Shown here: in pieces, positions 7,907-16,500 of the stretch
Numbering within the stretch: the first letter of the stretch is position 1
Layout of the letters: each line of letters opens with the position of its first letter
From: JANQIV01 sp050117315
GTDB lineage: Bacteria > Bacteroidota > Ignavibacteria > Ignavibacteriales > Melioribacteraceae
DNA: 24,772 nucleotides
Assembly (NCBI GenBank): GCA_050117315.1
Contig: JASFMY010000109.1
Span: 1 to 24,772 of the forward strand
Direction: 5' to 3'
Program-made: the position numbers and the translations under genes
Notes under the pieces: model-generated
The model's input: the letters and a program-made list of their open reading frames with translations, nothing else
Told to the model about the DNA's origin: nothing
The model's database searches: none

Positions 7907-8107
7907 ATGCAGCGAACACTTATCATCATCGGGATTATAATTCTGCTTGCCGGAATTACCTGGCCGTGGTTAAGCAAAATCCCTTTCGGCAAACTTCCAG
8001 GCGATATTGTAATTGAAAGAGAAAATTTCAAGTTTTATTTTCCTATTGTAACTATGGTGCTGTTAAGTGCAATTCTATCTTTAATTTTATGGCTTTTCCG
8101 TAAATAA
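7907..8107 (+). CDS. DUF2905 small membrane protein
   Basis: A 66-aa protein with two membrane segments (about residues 4-22 and 45-63). They are separated by a short loop carrying the typical DUF2905 pattern WLSKIPFGKLPGDIVIE and then FYFPIVTM. Full length for the family. Function is unknown; in other genomes it is often found near DNA-repair genes such as ruvB or queA, but no such neighbour is present here. A strong palindrome follows the stop by 10 bp. Confidence 0.88.
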   Translation: MQRTLIIIGIIILLAGITWPWLSKIPFGKLPGDIVIERENFKFYFPIVTMVLLSAILSLILWLFRK

Positions 8108-8117
8108 TTTTTATAGC

Positions 8118-8143
8118 AAAACAGATTGTTAACAATCTGTTTT
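8118..8143. repeat. Palindromic repeat, ACAGATTGT type, copy 2 (terminator-like)
   Basis: A 26-bp perfect palindrome centred between 8130 and 8131, with arm core ACAGATTGT, the same as at 1646-1677. It lies 10 bp after the DUF2905 stop and 15 bp before the next start codon, so it separates two same-strand genes. Confidence 0.55.
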
Positions 8144-8158
8144 ACAAGAAGGTAAAAA

Positions 8159-8395
8159 ATGACACGCAACGAAATAAAAGAATTAAAACTTCTAAAAGAA
8201 AAAATAAATAACCTGGAAATTGTAGAATGCAGAATGGTTCACGAAAAAGTGAAATTTGATGAAAATAAAAATCCTATCCGGTTAAACGCCGAGAATTTCC
8301 GGAGAAACTTATTATGCCCTGCACACATCCGCAATAATAGGATCGGATGCGGGCATACCATGGTAAGATCACACCTGCTAAATATAATATACTAG
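8159..8395 (+). pseudogene. 5' part of a coiled-coil gene interrupted by a miniature element
   Basis: This frame starts at an ATG with an AAGAAGG ribosome site 6 nt upstream and encodes 78 aa. Residues 1-30 are a charged helix. Residues 53-65 hold a Cys-x2-His-x7-Cys-x-His pattern (CPAHIRNNRIGCGH) that could bind zinc. The frame ends only because it runs into the miniature element at 8388: the last Tyr codon and the stop belong to that element. Removing 8390-8502, so that one TA remains, joins codon 77 in frame to 8503-8829 and gives a protein of about 185 aa. I therefore read the two frames as one disrupted gene. A functional truncated 78-aa protein cannot be excluded. I do not recognise the family. 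Confidence 0.6.
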
Positions 8396-8502
8396 TTGCA
8401 AATTGGTTTTGGGATTTTGCCATAAAGTCCTCTCTTTTTAAGAGAGGATTTAGGTGAGTTTAAATAAAAACAAAGTCCCAAAACCAATTTGGCTTGTGTA
8501 TA
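8388..8502. mobile_element. Miniature inverted-repeat element, copy 1 (TA-flanked)
   Basis: Its 21-bp inverted arms lie at 8399-8419 and 8471-8491, built on CAAATTGGTTTTGG. The termini are TATAC (8388-8392) and GTATA (8498-8502). The centre holds a hairpin of TCCTCTC / GAGAGGA type. The likely target duplication is TA. That, with the terminal pattern, would suit an IS630/Tc1-mariner-like transposase acting in trans (inference). A second copy in the same orientation lies at 9693-9842. Confidence 0.75.
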
Positions 8503-8829
8503 GATCAGCTAAAAAGCATTTCTGAAAACAATAGTAGAATTGAAGAATTAAAAACAAGGTTGATAAAATTGGAGACCGATATAGGGGCAGTTGACCACAA
8601 AAAGGGCCACCTTGAAAAAGAATATGCGCTTCTAATTGGAAATAACAGCGACGAAAAACAGTTGAATAAAGTTAAAAAGAAAATAAGAAATACTATCAAC
8701 CTGCATAATAGATATTTGGGAAAATGTACCGAATTCAGGGATGATTTGATTACTATAATAGACCAAATATTAATAAAGCATAAACCTAGAAATCTATTAC
8801 GTAGAATTGTTAATGTTGGAGACTTCTGA
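8503..8829 (+). pseudogene. 3' part of the interrupted coiled-coil gene
   Basis: An open frame of 108 codons after the miniature element, from DQLKSISENN to the stop. It contains no ATG at all, so it can be expressed only from the TTG/GTG codons of the repeat end or as part of the gene at 8159. The protein is helical and highly charged, with a probable coiled coil over about residues 8-45 and a second around KKKIRNTINLHNRY. Its last two codons and the TGA come from the terminal repeat of the 844-bp element that begins at 8819. With that element removed, the original frame would end two codons later at TAA 9670-9672 (…IVNVV). So the gene was hit once in the middle and once exactly at its end. 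Confidence 0.55.
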
Positions 8830-9170
8830 AAAATAGTTATCTTGTTAAATGCCATTCCCACGAAAGTGGGAATCTACAAGAGTAGCAGAAGATTCCCCTT
8901 TCCACGCATAGGCGTTAACTTAACCCAAGTTGATAGGCAAAAATCTAAGTTGGTTCAAAAAAATAAGTTATAATTTCTTCGGGGATCAACAAGAACAAAT
9001 ACTTGGCGGCAAATTTATCAACATGGGTTAACTATGAATGTAGTCTCCGGCGTCCCGGTGATTAAATTCTTTTTGTGGAGTTTTACGCCGTATGGAATTT
9101 TCCCGGCATAATTAAACGGGTTTACGGTTGTCGAAATTTGGGTAATTACCGGTAAGTGGAGTAAACCCAG

Positions 9171-9262
9171 ATTATGCATTAGAGGATGAATAAATCCTGT
9201 AATTATTTATAAAATAAGAGATTTTGCGGCAATTCCGGTTTTAACCTTTTCTAATGCATAAT
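9171..9262. repeat. Nested inverted repeat ATTATGCATTAGA
   Basis: ATTATGCATTAGA (9171-9183) and its exact complement (9250-9262) are 66 bp apart inside the 844-bp element. The outer flanks also mirror (AACCC and GGGGT types). A related sequence, CTATTGCATAATCCGGGTT, occurs at 24661-24679, so this is a dispersed repeat family. Confidence 0.5.
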
Positions 9263-9280
9263 TCGGGGTAAATATTATTT

Positions 9281-9489
9281 GAAGTCCCGTAGGACTTCCA
9301 TTATGCTAGAAAATAATAATCATATGCAATTCAAGCTTCGTAGATGCTTCATTAAATATAGTTCTGCCGTATTGATTGTTTTTACGACAGAATAACAATT
9401 TATGCCGGTATTTAATAATGAAACACCTACGGTGTTTTGCCTCTTGGGGGGAATATCCTTTTTCTACCATAATTAAACGGCTATAGCCG
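9281..9489. repeat. Array of short hairpins with CGTAG/CTACG loops
   Basis: Successive small palindromes occur about 40-80 nt apart: GAAGTCC-CGTA-GGACTTC (9281-9298), an AAGC…GCTT stem over CGTAG (9333-9349), a TTCTGCCGTA / TACGACAGAA stem (about 9362-9392), AAACACC-TAC-GGTGTTT (9421-9437) and CGGCTATAGCCG (9478-9489). Several carry CGTAG or its complement at the tip. They resemble intergenic hairpin repeats common in Bacteroidota genomes. Confidence 0.5.
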
Positions 9490-9692
9490 AATGATTTGTT
9501 TAATTCTATTTGAATAACTTATTGAAAATGTTCCTTGAAGCAACTTGTCTATAAATAATTATTAAAAATTCCCATTGGAGCGACAGAAACTACGACTAAT
9601 TGCATTAAGTTCACGCCTATGCGTTTCCACGGGAATGACGTTATGAATTTTTCAGAAGTCTCTGTTGTATAACTCGTGAAATTAGTGGGCTA

Positions 9693-9842
9693 TATATACT
9701 TGTTGCAAATTGGTTTTGGTATTTTGCCGTAAAATCCTCTCTTTTTAAGACCTGCCCGCCGTACGAGACTTTGGGAGGCGGGGAGGAATTAGGTGAGTTC
9801 TAAAAAAACAAAATACCAAAACCAATTTGGCTTGTGTATATA
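9693..9842. mobile_element. Miniature inverted-repeat element, copy 2
   Basis: Same element as 8388-8502 and in the same orientation, with 21-bp perfect arms at 9706-9726 and 9809-9829 and TATATAC / GTATATA termini. The central hairpin is longer because a GC-rich palindromic insert of about 35 bp (CCTGCCCGCC … GGCGGGG) replaces part of it. At arm position 15 this copy has T:A (9720, 9815) where copy 1 has G:C (8413, 8477), a compensatory difference. It ends 31 bp before the 3' end of the minus-strand sulfotransferase-like gene. Confidence 0.75.
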
Positions 9843-9873
9843 AAAGTAGTTATTACCTTACACAAATCGATTG

Positions 9874-10446
9874 TTAACTCAGCAGATTACCTTTTGATCT
9901 ATATAAGTTTTTGTCTATTTGAGTTAATGCATTTTCTAATTGTAATTCCAGATTCAGTCCATTGTTTATTTTATTTAATTCTTCCCTTCCCTTTTCAATT
10001 AATAGGTTATAGCTTGTAAACAAAGTTTTAAAATTCTTTTTTTGATTCAAAAAATTTTTCACTTTATCAGCCTGGACGGTAAAAGTTTTTTTCAAAATAT
10101 CAGCGCCTACTGCAGCTTTTTTACCGCCGAGTTTGTCTATCATTTTATTCTGGGAGTGAATAATTTCATCAATTTCTCTTTCCATAAAAATAACTTTGTA
10201 TTCAAAGTCATCGGGCAAAAAAGGAATAAGCTGCGCAATTACTTTTATCGCTTTTCCCTCGGCTTCATCTAACCACGAGTTATCTTTCATCAAAGATTTT
10301 ACCTTTTCATATTCGTAATAACCTTTGGGATTATTGTCATCCGCACAACGCACATTATCGGTTAAAACTTGTAATCCGCCGGCTCTCAAAATCTGCATCA
10401 TCAAAGAAGTACCGCTACGGGGAAGCCCGGAAACTATTGTAATCAT
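9874..10446 (-). CDS. Sulfotransferase-like P-loop protein
   Basis: A 190-aa protein beginning MITIVSGLPRSGTSLMMQIL. Residues 6-14 (SGLPRSGTS) are the phosphate-binding loop that in sulfotransferases holds the 5'-phosphosulfate of PAPS. The later stretch YKVIFMEREIDEIIHSQ (about 83-99) corresponds to the 3'-phosphate-binding strand (the usual R-D-P-x-E-x-I-x-S region) in a modified form. At 190 aa it is shorter than most members, so the acceptor part may be reduced or the protein may use another nucleotide. Its ATG overlaps the TGA of the upstream AlkP-TPR gene as ATGA, so the two are translationally coupled and probably act together. The acceptor is unknown. Confidence 0.82.
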   Translation of the reverse strand: MITIVSGLPRSGTSLMMQILRAGGLQVLTDNVRCADDNNPKGYYEYEKVKSLMKDNSWLDEAEGKAIKVIAQLIPFLPDDFEYKVIFMEREIDEIIHSQNKMIDKLGGKKAAVGADILKKTFTVQADKVKNFLNQKKNFKTLFTSYNLLIEKGREELNKINNGLNLELQLENALTQIDKNLYRSKGNLLS

Positions 10447-12638
10447 TCTTTCACCGCCGTTTTTTCACGCAGTTTTTTAATCGCTTCCAAATGTATATCG
10501 GCTTTTTCTTTATCCTTTAATTGGATGTCATATATGTAAGCCAAGTACCTGTGTGCCGCTATTAAGCCCGGGGCCATTTTTAACGATACCCGGAATGCTT
10601 CTATTGCACGGTCGTACATTCCAAGCTTTGCCAGCGCCATTCCCAGCATTAAATGTGCACGGGGAAAATGGTACAAAAGTCCGACTGCATTAAGCGAATA
10701 TTCTGCAGACATTTCGTACTCTTTTTTTCTGAAATATACTTGAGCCAAGCCTAAATGAGCTTGCGGATTTTCAGGATCGTTTTCCAGAGCCTTTAAAAAT
10801 GACTGTTCGGCATCATTTCTTCTGCGCACTTTTAAATAAACATTACCAAGCTGTTGATGAAGCTGGGGCAATTTGGGATCAGCCTTTTGAGCTTTATCTA
10901 AAAATTCCAAAGCGGTTTTATAATTTTTCTTGGCATATTCCAAAGTCCCTTTCAGCAAGAATAATTGCGGGTATTCCCTTTTCCCTTCTTTCGGTTTTTT
11001 ATGATTCTTAATCCTTTGGAGTTGTTCCTGCATAAATTTTATTTTTTCTTCAGCCTTAGGGTCTTTGTTCTCACCGCTTTTAACTTTTTCCTTTTCTTCT
11101 TTTATCTTTTTCTCCGAATCTTCTATATGCTTTTTCAATTGATTTATTTCTTCTATAGGTCTAATTTCTTCTTCATAATGGATTATACTTTCTACTACTT
11201 CCGAAGCTTCATTAATCCTGCCGAGTGAATCCAAACATTTGGCTAAACGGTAAGCATACCTAACCGTATTTTTCTTTTTCTCGTTAAGATCTTCCAAAAT
11301 AGGTAAGGCTTCAGCAAATTTATTTTTATTCATTAAAACCCTTGCCAGGTAAAAACGGGACTCATTGACGGTATTTTCGATTCTCTTCTCAACGTTCTCA
11401 TCCGGTTTGTCGATGTATCCCAGCTCAATTAGCTGCTGCATTGCCGCCTGTTCGGCAATCGGATCCCGCTGGGCATCTTTAGGATGCATCCCGCAATCAC
11501 CTTCAATCTCTTCCCAACTGTCAATATATTGAGGTTCAGGTATGTGCAAAAATGATTGCAAAAGAGGTTTCCCCTCCATGTCTTTTCCGATAGGCAGCCC
11601 AAATAATGTTAAAATTGTAGGTACAATATCAAGCAACCCGGCGCCGTATATTCTTTCATCTTTATTTATACCGGGTCCTTTCATTATAAATATTCCGTAA
11701 TTGCGGTGCTCCCATGCAGGCCCGGCAGGTTCTTCCGGTAACATTTTGGGACGAAGGTGATCGGAATGGAACCCGTGATCGGAAATCAATATAACCGTTG
11801 TATTATCACCTGCCAATTGCAGTAGTCTTGAAAGCATCATATCGTGATAAATATATCCGCCTTCAACTACATCTTTATAAAGGTCAAATTGTTCTTGAGA
11901 GACTTTATCCATTTTAGGAGGATGAAATTTCATAAACCCGTGGCAATAATGGTCAATTGCGTCGTAATAAACAGCGGTAAAATCCCATGGTTCGTTTTCA
12001 AGAATATATGTAGAGGCAGCATGAATTGTTGAACAATCCGCTGTTATTTTGGCAAGAGAACTTAACCTTCTGTCTTTATCCTGGTCAACCTTTGACGCAT
12101 TAGGGACAAAGGGTAATATATGCGCTTCCGTTAATTCCTCGGGATGAATTCTTAACTTCTTGAATATTTCTTCTTTATTTGCAGGGTGAACAGTGCCCGG
12201 AGCCAACGGCCAATCTTTCCCGTATTCAACCGTTGCCCGCTGGTAAAAATTTGAAATGCTTATCCCGTTGATAGGCTCAGCCGGGTGACTGGGCCACCAG
12301 CCTATAACATTGGTTTTGAAACCGGACTGCGAAAGCATATTCCAGATTGCTTTCACCTTCCGCGAGGTAATCATAGAGGGTCTTACACCTTTACCGTCCG
12401 GGGCAGGTTCTGTAAAACCTAAAATTCCATGTTGATCCGCATGTTTTCCCGTTGAAATGGAAGTCCACAGCATTGGAGATAAAGGCGGATCAAGCGTAGC
12501 AAGGTTAGCCATTACCCCGTTGTTTATCATGCTTTCCAGGGCGGGCATCATTCCGCTGTCAAGAAGGGGATTTATAACTTTCCAGTCCGCTGCATCCCAG
12601 CCTATCAACAGTACCTTTTTGGCTAATTTATTCGGCAT
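10443..12638 (-). CDS. Alkaline-phosphatase-superfamily phosphodiesterase with TPR repeats
   Basis: A 731-aa two-part protein. Residues about 8-360 are an AlkP-superfamily phosphodiesterase/nucleotide-pyrophosphatase-type domain. Its metal and nucleophile positions can be traced: Asp15 (GWDAADW), Ser54 as probable nucleophile in LSPMLWTSISTG, Asp226/Asp229 and His230/His233 (YYDAIDHYCH), Asp287-His288 (SDHGF) and His311. A lysine/glutamate-rich coiled coil (about 490-545) and TPR units (from about 425 and again 560-720) follow and suggest protein partners. No signal peptide is present, so it is cytoplasmic. The start has a GGAGA site 6 nt upstream and overlaps the end of the 58-aa gene by 11 bp. 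The downstream sulfotransferase overlaps by 4 bp. Substrate unknown; a joint role in handling phosphate or sulfate esters is inference. Confidence 0.9.
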   Translation of the reverse strand: MPNKLAKKVLLIGWDAADWKVINPLLDSGMMPALESMINNGVMANLATLDPPLSPMLWTSISTGKHADQHGILGFTEPAPDGKGVRPSMITSRKVKAIWNMLSQSGFKTNVIGWWPSHPAEPINGISISNFYQRATVEYGKDWPLAPGTVHPANKEEIFKKLRIHPEELTEAHILPFVPNASKVDQDKDRRLSSLAKITADCSTIHAASTYILENEPWDFTAVYYDAIDHYCHGFMKFHPPKMDKVSQEQFDLYKDVVEGGYIYHDMMLSRLLQLAGDNTTVILISDHGFHSDHLRPKMLPEEPAGPAWEHRNYGIFIMKGPGINKDERIYGAGLLDIVPTILTLFGLPIGKDMEGKPLLQSFLHIPEPQYIDSWEEIEGDCGMHPKDAQRDPIAEQAAMQQLIELGYIDKPDENVEKRIENTVNESRFYLARVLMNKNKFAEALPILEDLNEKKKNTVRYAYRLAKCLDSLGRINEASEVVESIIHYEEEIRPIEEINQLKKHIEDSEKKIKEEKEKVKSGENKDPKAEEKIKFMQEQLQRIKNHKKPKEGKREYPQLFLLKGTLEYAKKNYKTALEFLDKAQKADPKLPQLHQQLGNVYLKVRRRNDAEQSFLKALENDPENPQAHLGLAQVYFRKKEYEMSAEYSLNAVGLLYHFPRAHLMLGMALAKLGMYDRAIEAFRVSLKMAPGLIAAHRYLAYIYDIQLKDKEKADIHLEAIKKLREKTAVKE

Positions 12639-12804
12639 CCGGTTTCTCCCCTTTGTTTTCCAATTCTTTTCTTTTTTTGCGCCACATTTCCAGTCCCCTG
12701 TAACCTAAAGCTAACAGTCCCAATGAACCTTCTTTTTCTATTGATCTATAAAGATCATCAAATGATTCGTAATTTTCTTTTTGCAAATTTCTATTATGTT
12801 CCAT
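12628..12804 (-). CDS. Small 58-aa protein, first gene of the AlkP-TPR operon
   Basis: A short frame of 58 codons that starts with ATG at 12802-12804 and reads MEHNRNLQKENYESFDD at the N-terminus, then GLLALGYRGLEMWRKKRKE and a polar tail. Its last 11 bp overlap the start of the AlkP-TPR gene, and the GGAGA ribosome site of that gene lies within it, which suggests translational coupling. The central GLLALGYRGLEMW segment could form an amphipathic helix. I do not recognise the family. Support comes from its position, the coupled overlap and codon use like its neighbours. Its size makes it easy for gene callers to miss. Confidence 0.6.
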   Translation of the reverse strand: MEHNRNLQKENYESFDDLYRSIEKEGSLGLLALGYRGLEMWRKKRKELENKGEKPDAE

Positions 12805-13525
12805 TGATTTAATTAAATATTATGAAAAGATAAATTAAGATAAGAAAAATAAGAGAAAAGCGAGGCAACTTTTCTTTTACGCTGAATATTTTTAGTTAAA
12901 ATGATAAATCAATTATATATGTTTCTTTAAAAACAATAAAATTCCGGAACACCGGAAGTTGTTGGATATGAGTAATAACCGACTATCCGTTGTTCACATT
13001 TTTGTAGTATAAACTGCATGATTAAATTCTGAATTTGACTCTTTGAGGTACTCGCGAGATTCTTTGAAGTGTGATATTGCCCTTAAATAGAAATTTTAGT
13101 TAAACGATTTGAGCTGTTTTAAATATATGCAAAAAAGAATAATACTTACTGCAATTTGCTTATTGCTGTTAATTGAAAAATAGAGTTTCTGCAAAATTAG
13201 ATATCTAAACGTTTTGTCAATTTCGACCGGCCTGCCTCGCCGGCATGGCGGGAGGGAGAAATCTTTGAAATCATTCTCTAATTGAAAGATTTCCCGCCAA
13301 AAAGACGGCGAACAGGCTCACCCAAAAGACGGGTTCGAAATGGCTGACTTTTTATTTTGCAGAAACTTTAATCTATACAGCCATAGTGTGTCCGGCGGCT
13401 TCATTGAAATGCTTTTTATGCTGCCTCCTGTCTTCTGAATTCTTAATTCCAACTTCTTAATTCTTTATTATTTGAGCGATTTGTGGTATTTTGGTTTTGC
13501 AATTATTCAATTATATTTTACGCTC
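12805..13525. other. Repeat-rich intergenic region between the AlkP operon and the defence island
   Basis: About 720 bp between divergent genes. It holds a small hairpin TTCCGG-AACA-CCGGAA (12942-12957), an AT-rich stretch with nothing recognisable (12960-13180), the palindromic element at 13184-13367, and the leader of the helicase gene with a TATATTTTA box close to the start codon (13512-13520). No credible gene was found on either strand. Confidence 0.5.
13184..13367. mobile_element. 184-bp palindromic element with 14-bp terminal inverted repeats
   Basis: AGTTTCTGCAAAAT (13184-13197) is repeated exactly inverted at 13354-13367. Inside are nested arms of the ATTTCGA / TTCGAAAT and GAAATCTTT / AAAGATTTC types, and GC-rich GGCGGGA / TCCCGCC. 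No target duplication is obvious. The inner motif resembles the ATTTCGA…GAGAAATCT palindromes found in many Bacteroidota intergenic regions. Confidence 0.6.
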
Positions 13526-16500
13526 ATGCCTAAAATTTTTGATAACATCGAAGAATACCTTTCCCAAGCTTTAAAAACTACAATTGATCTTTCTTACAAA
13601 GCAGATTTCTGCGTAGGCTATTTTAATTTAAGAGGATGGAAACAATTAGCTGAAAAAGTAGAAAAATTTGAAGGCGGGACTGATAAATGCTGCAGGCTTT
13701 TGGTCGGTATGCAGAAAACACCTGAAGAAATATTAAAGCAATATTTTGCAACCAATGGGGAAGAAGTAATTGATAATGCTAATGCTATTAGACTAAAAAA
13801 AGAATTAGCAAAATCATTTAGAGAACAACTTATAATTGGCACACCAACAGAAGCTGATGAAAACGCATTAAAAACTTTAGTAAAACAAATAAAAAATAAA
13901 AAGGTTGTTATAAAGCTTTTTTTAAGACATCCATTGCACGCAAAACTTTATTTACTTTATAGAAATGATCAAATAAGTCCGTTAATAGGCTACCTAGGAA
14001 GCAGCAACCTTACATTATCCGGTTTATTAAAACAAGGCGAATTAAATGTTGATGTTTTGGAACAAGATGCTGCATTGAAACTTAGCAAATGGTTTGAGGA
14101 TAGATGGAACGATCAATTTTGTATGGATATTTCCGATGAAATAATTGATATAATTGAATCAAGCTGGGCTGCGGAAAAATTGTATGAACCCTATCATGTT
14201 TATTTGAAAATGGCATACCATCTAGCAAGAGAAGCAAGAGCTGGTATAAACGAGTATAGGCTGCCAAGAGTTTTTAACGATAAACTTTTCGAATACCAGA
14301 AAAAAGCTGTTCAAATCGCAGCTCATCATCTTCATCAAAGAAACGGAGTAATTGTTGGTGATGTTGTCGGTTTAGGTAAGACAATTATTGCATCTGCATT
14401 GGCAAAAATTTTTGAAGAAGATTTCTTATTCGCCCGTTCTCTAATAATTTGCCCGGCTAACCTTGTCGAGATGTGGAACAACTATAAACAAGAGTATGAA
14501 CTTAAGGCAGATGTTATTTCCATTGCTACTGTTCAAAAAATCCTCCCGGACTTGAAAAGGTATAGAATAGTTATTATTGATGAAAGCCATAATCTTAGAA
14601 ATAGGCTTAGTAAAAGATATAACGCAATTAAAGAATATATCGGACTTAATAACAGCAGCGTTATTTTATTAACGGCAACACCTTACAATAAAACCTATCA
14701 TGATCTTTCAAACCAGCTAAGATTATTTATTGATGAGGAAGAAAATATCGGCGTTAGCCCGGATAAATATATTGAATCAATTGGCGGATCTTCCGAATTT
14801 AATGCGCTGCACCAGGTTGGAATTAAAACAATATCGGCATTCGAAAAAAGCGATATGACTGATGACTGGCGTGAGCTAATGCGAAAATATATGGTAAGAA
14901 GAACAAGAAGTTTTATCCGTGATAACTATGCTGAACTTGATATCACAGACAGCAGGAAATATTTATTAATGGCAAACGGGGAGCGTTCTTATTTCCCTGA
15001 AAGAATCCCGAGAAAAGTTGGATACGATTTTAAACCGAATGATCCAAATGATCTATACGCAAAACTATATTCAAGAAAGATTGTAGATATACTTGATGAA
15101 CTTAATCTGCCCCGTTACGGGATGGCAAATTATTTAATCAAGGATGCATCCGTTCATGCAAGCAGCAATGAATTAAATATAATTGAAAACCTTTCACGTG
15201 CGGGTAAGAGATTAATGGGATTTGCAAGAACTAATTTATTCAAAAGACTTGAAAGCAGCGGGCACGCATTTCTACTTTCAATTATTAGGCACATACTTAG
15301 GAACTATCTTTTCATTTATGCTATAGAGAATAATTTAGCGTTGCCTATTGGTTCGCCAGAAGTATCTGCAATGATTGAATCAATTGACGAGTTAGATATA
15401 GAAACCGATATAAGTAACGAGTGGGCTACAAGGATTGATGATGATTTCATGAAAACCGCCGAAGATTTATATTTATTGTTCAATTCAACAATGAAACAAA
15501 AATTTGATTGGATAAAACCGCCTCTGTTCAGAAAAAATTTACTGCAAGCCCTTAAAAGCGATTGTGATGAATTAAAGAAAATCCTTAAGATTGCCAAGAA
15601 CTGGAATCCGAATGAAGATAAACAATTAAAAGCATTATATCATTTATGTAAAAAGACACATAAAGATTCAAAATTAATTTTATTTACTCAGTTTGCCGAT
15701 ACAGCAAAATATATTTATGAGAATCTTAAAAACTGGGGTATTGATAAGATAGAATTAGCAACCGGAGAAAGCTCCAACCCCACAACATTAGCTACAAGAT
15801 TTAGCCCGGTTAGTAACGGCAAACCGGAAATAAAAAACACAGATAGTGAAATACGAGTTTTAATTTCTACCGATGTTTTAAGCGAAGGACAAAACTTGCA
15901 GGATGCGCATATTGTAATAAACTATGATTTACCCTGGGCTATAATCAGGCTTATTCAAAGAGCCGGGCGTGTTGATAGGATTGGACAAAAATCAGAAAAG
16001 ATAATTTGTTATTCTTTCCTACCTGAAGACGGGCTTGAACAGATTATAAATTTGAGAGGAAGACTCAGAAGAAGAATTGAAGAAAATGCAGAAGTTGTTG
16101 GCTCGGATGAAACTTTCTTTGAAGGTGACCCGGTAAATATTTCAGATCTATATAATGAAAAGGCCGGAATACTTGATGATGAAGACGAAGGCGAAGTGGA
16201 TTTGGCTTCGTATGCTTACCAGATATGGAAAAATGCAACAGATGAAAATCCGGAATTGAATAAAATTGTTCCGGACTTGCCCGATGTTGTTTATGCAACA
16301 AAACATGAAGAGATTGCAGACAAAGGGGTAATAGTTTATGCACGTACTTATGACGATAACGATATTCTTGCTTTAGTAAATAATAAAGGAGAGCTTGTTA
16401 CAACTTCGCAATTGCGAATATTAAAAAATGCTGCATGTTTACCCGGCACAAAACCCCTGGAGAAAATACCGAATCATCATGAACTGGTAAAAAAGGGACT

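Larger units (their letters stand above)
8819..9662. mobile_element. 844-bp non-coding element with 16-bp terminal inverted repeats and TGTTG duplication
   Basis: The ends are GAGACTTCTGAAAAAT (8819-8834) and its exact reverse complement (9647-9662). Both are flanked by the direct repeat TGTTG (8814-8818 and 9663-9667). A second, internal pair of inverted arms (8904-8923 and 9605-9624) matches at 19 of 20 positions. The roughly 680 bp between these arms have no reading frame above 60 codons on either strand. They are instead packed with short hairpins (9171-9262, 9281-9298, 9421-9437, 9478-9489 and others). A further hairpin with a GAAA loop sits at 8854-8873. The features fit a non-autonomous transposon that has accumulated palindromic repeats, or one that carries a structured RNA. 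No transposase is present. Confidence 0.75.

Noticed and set aside
8505..8861. Minus-strand frame opposite the coiled-coil gene fragment
   Set aside because: It is the mirror of a charged coiled-coil coding stretch and crosses the end of the 844-bp element.
8819..9662. Degenerate insertion sequence with a dead transposase
   Set aside because: No reading-frame remnant or transposase motif can be traced on either strand; the interior is palindromic repeats only.
13472..13525. N-terminal extension of the helicase from a TTG codon
   Set aside because: The added 18 residues look like translated leader and have no ribosome site; the ATG at 13526 begins a typical domain start.
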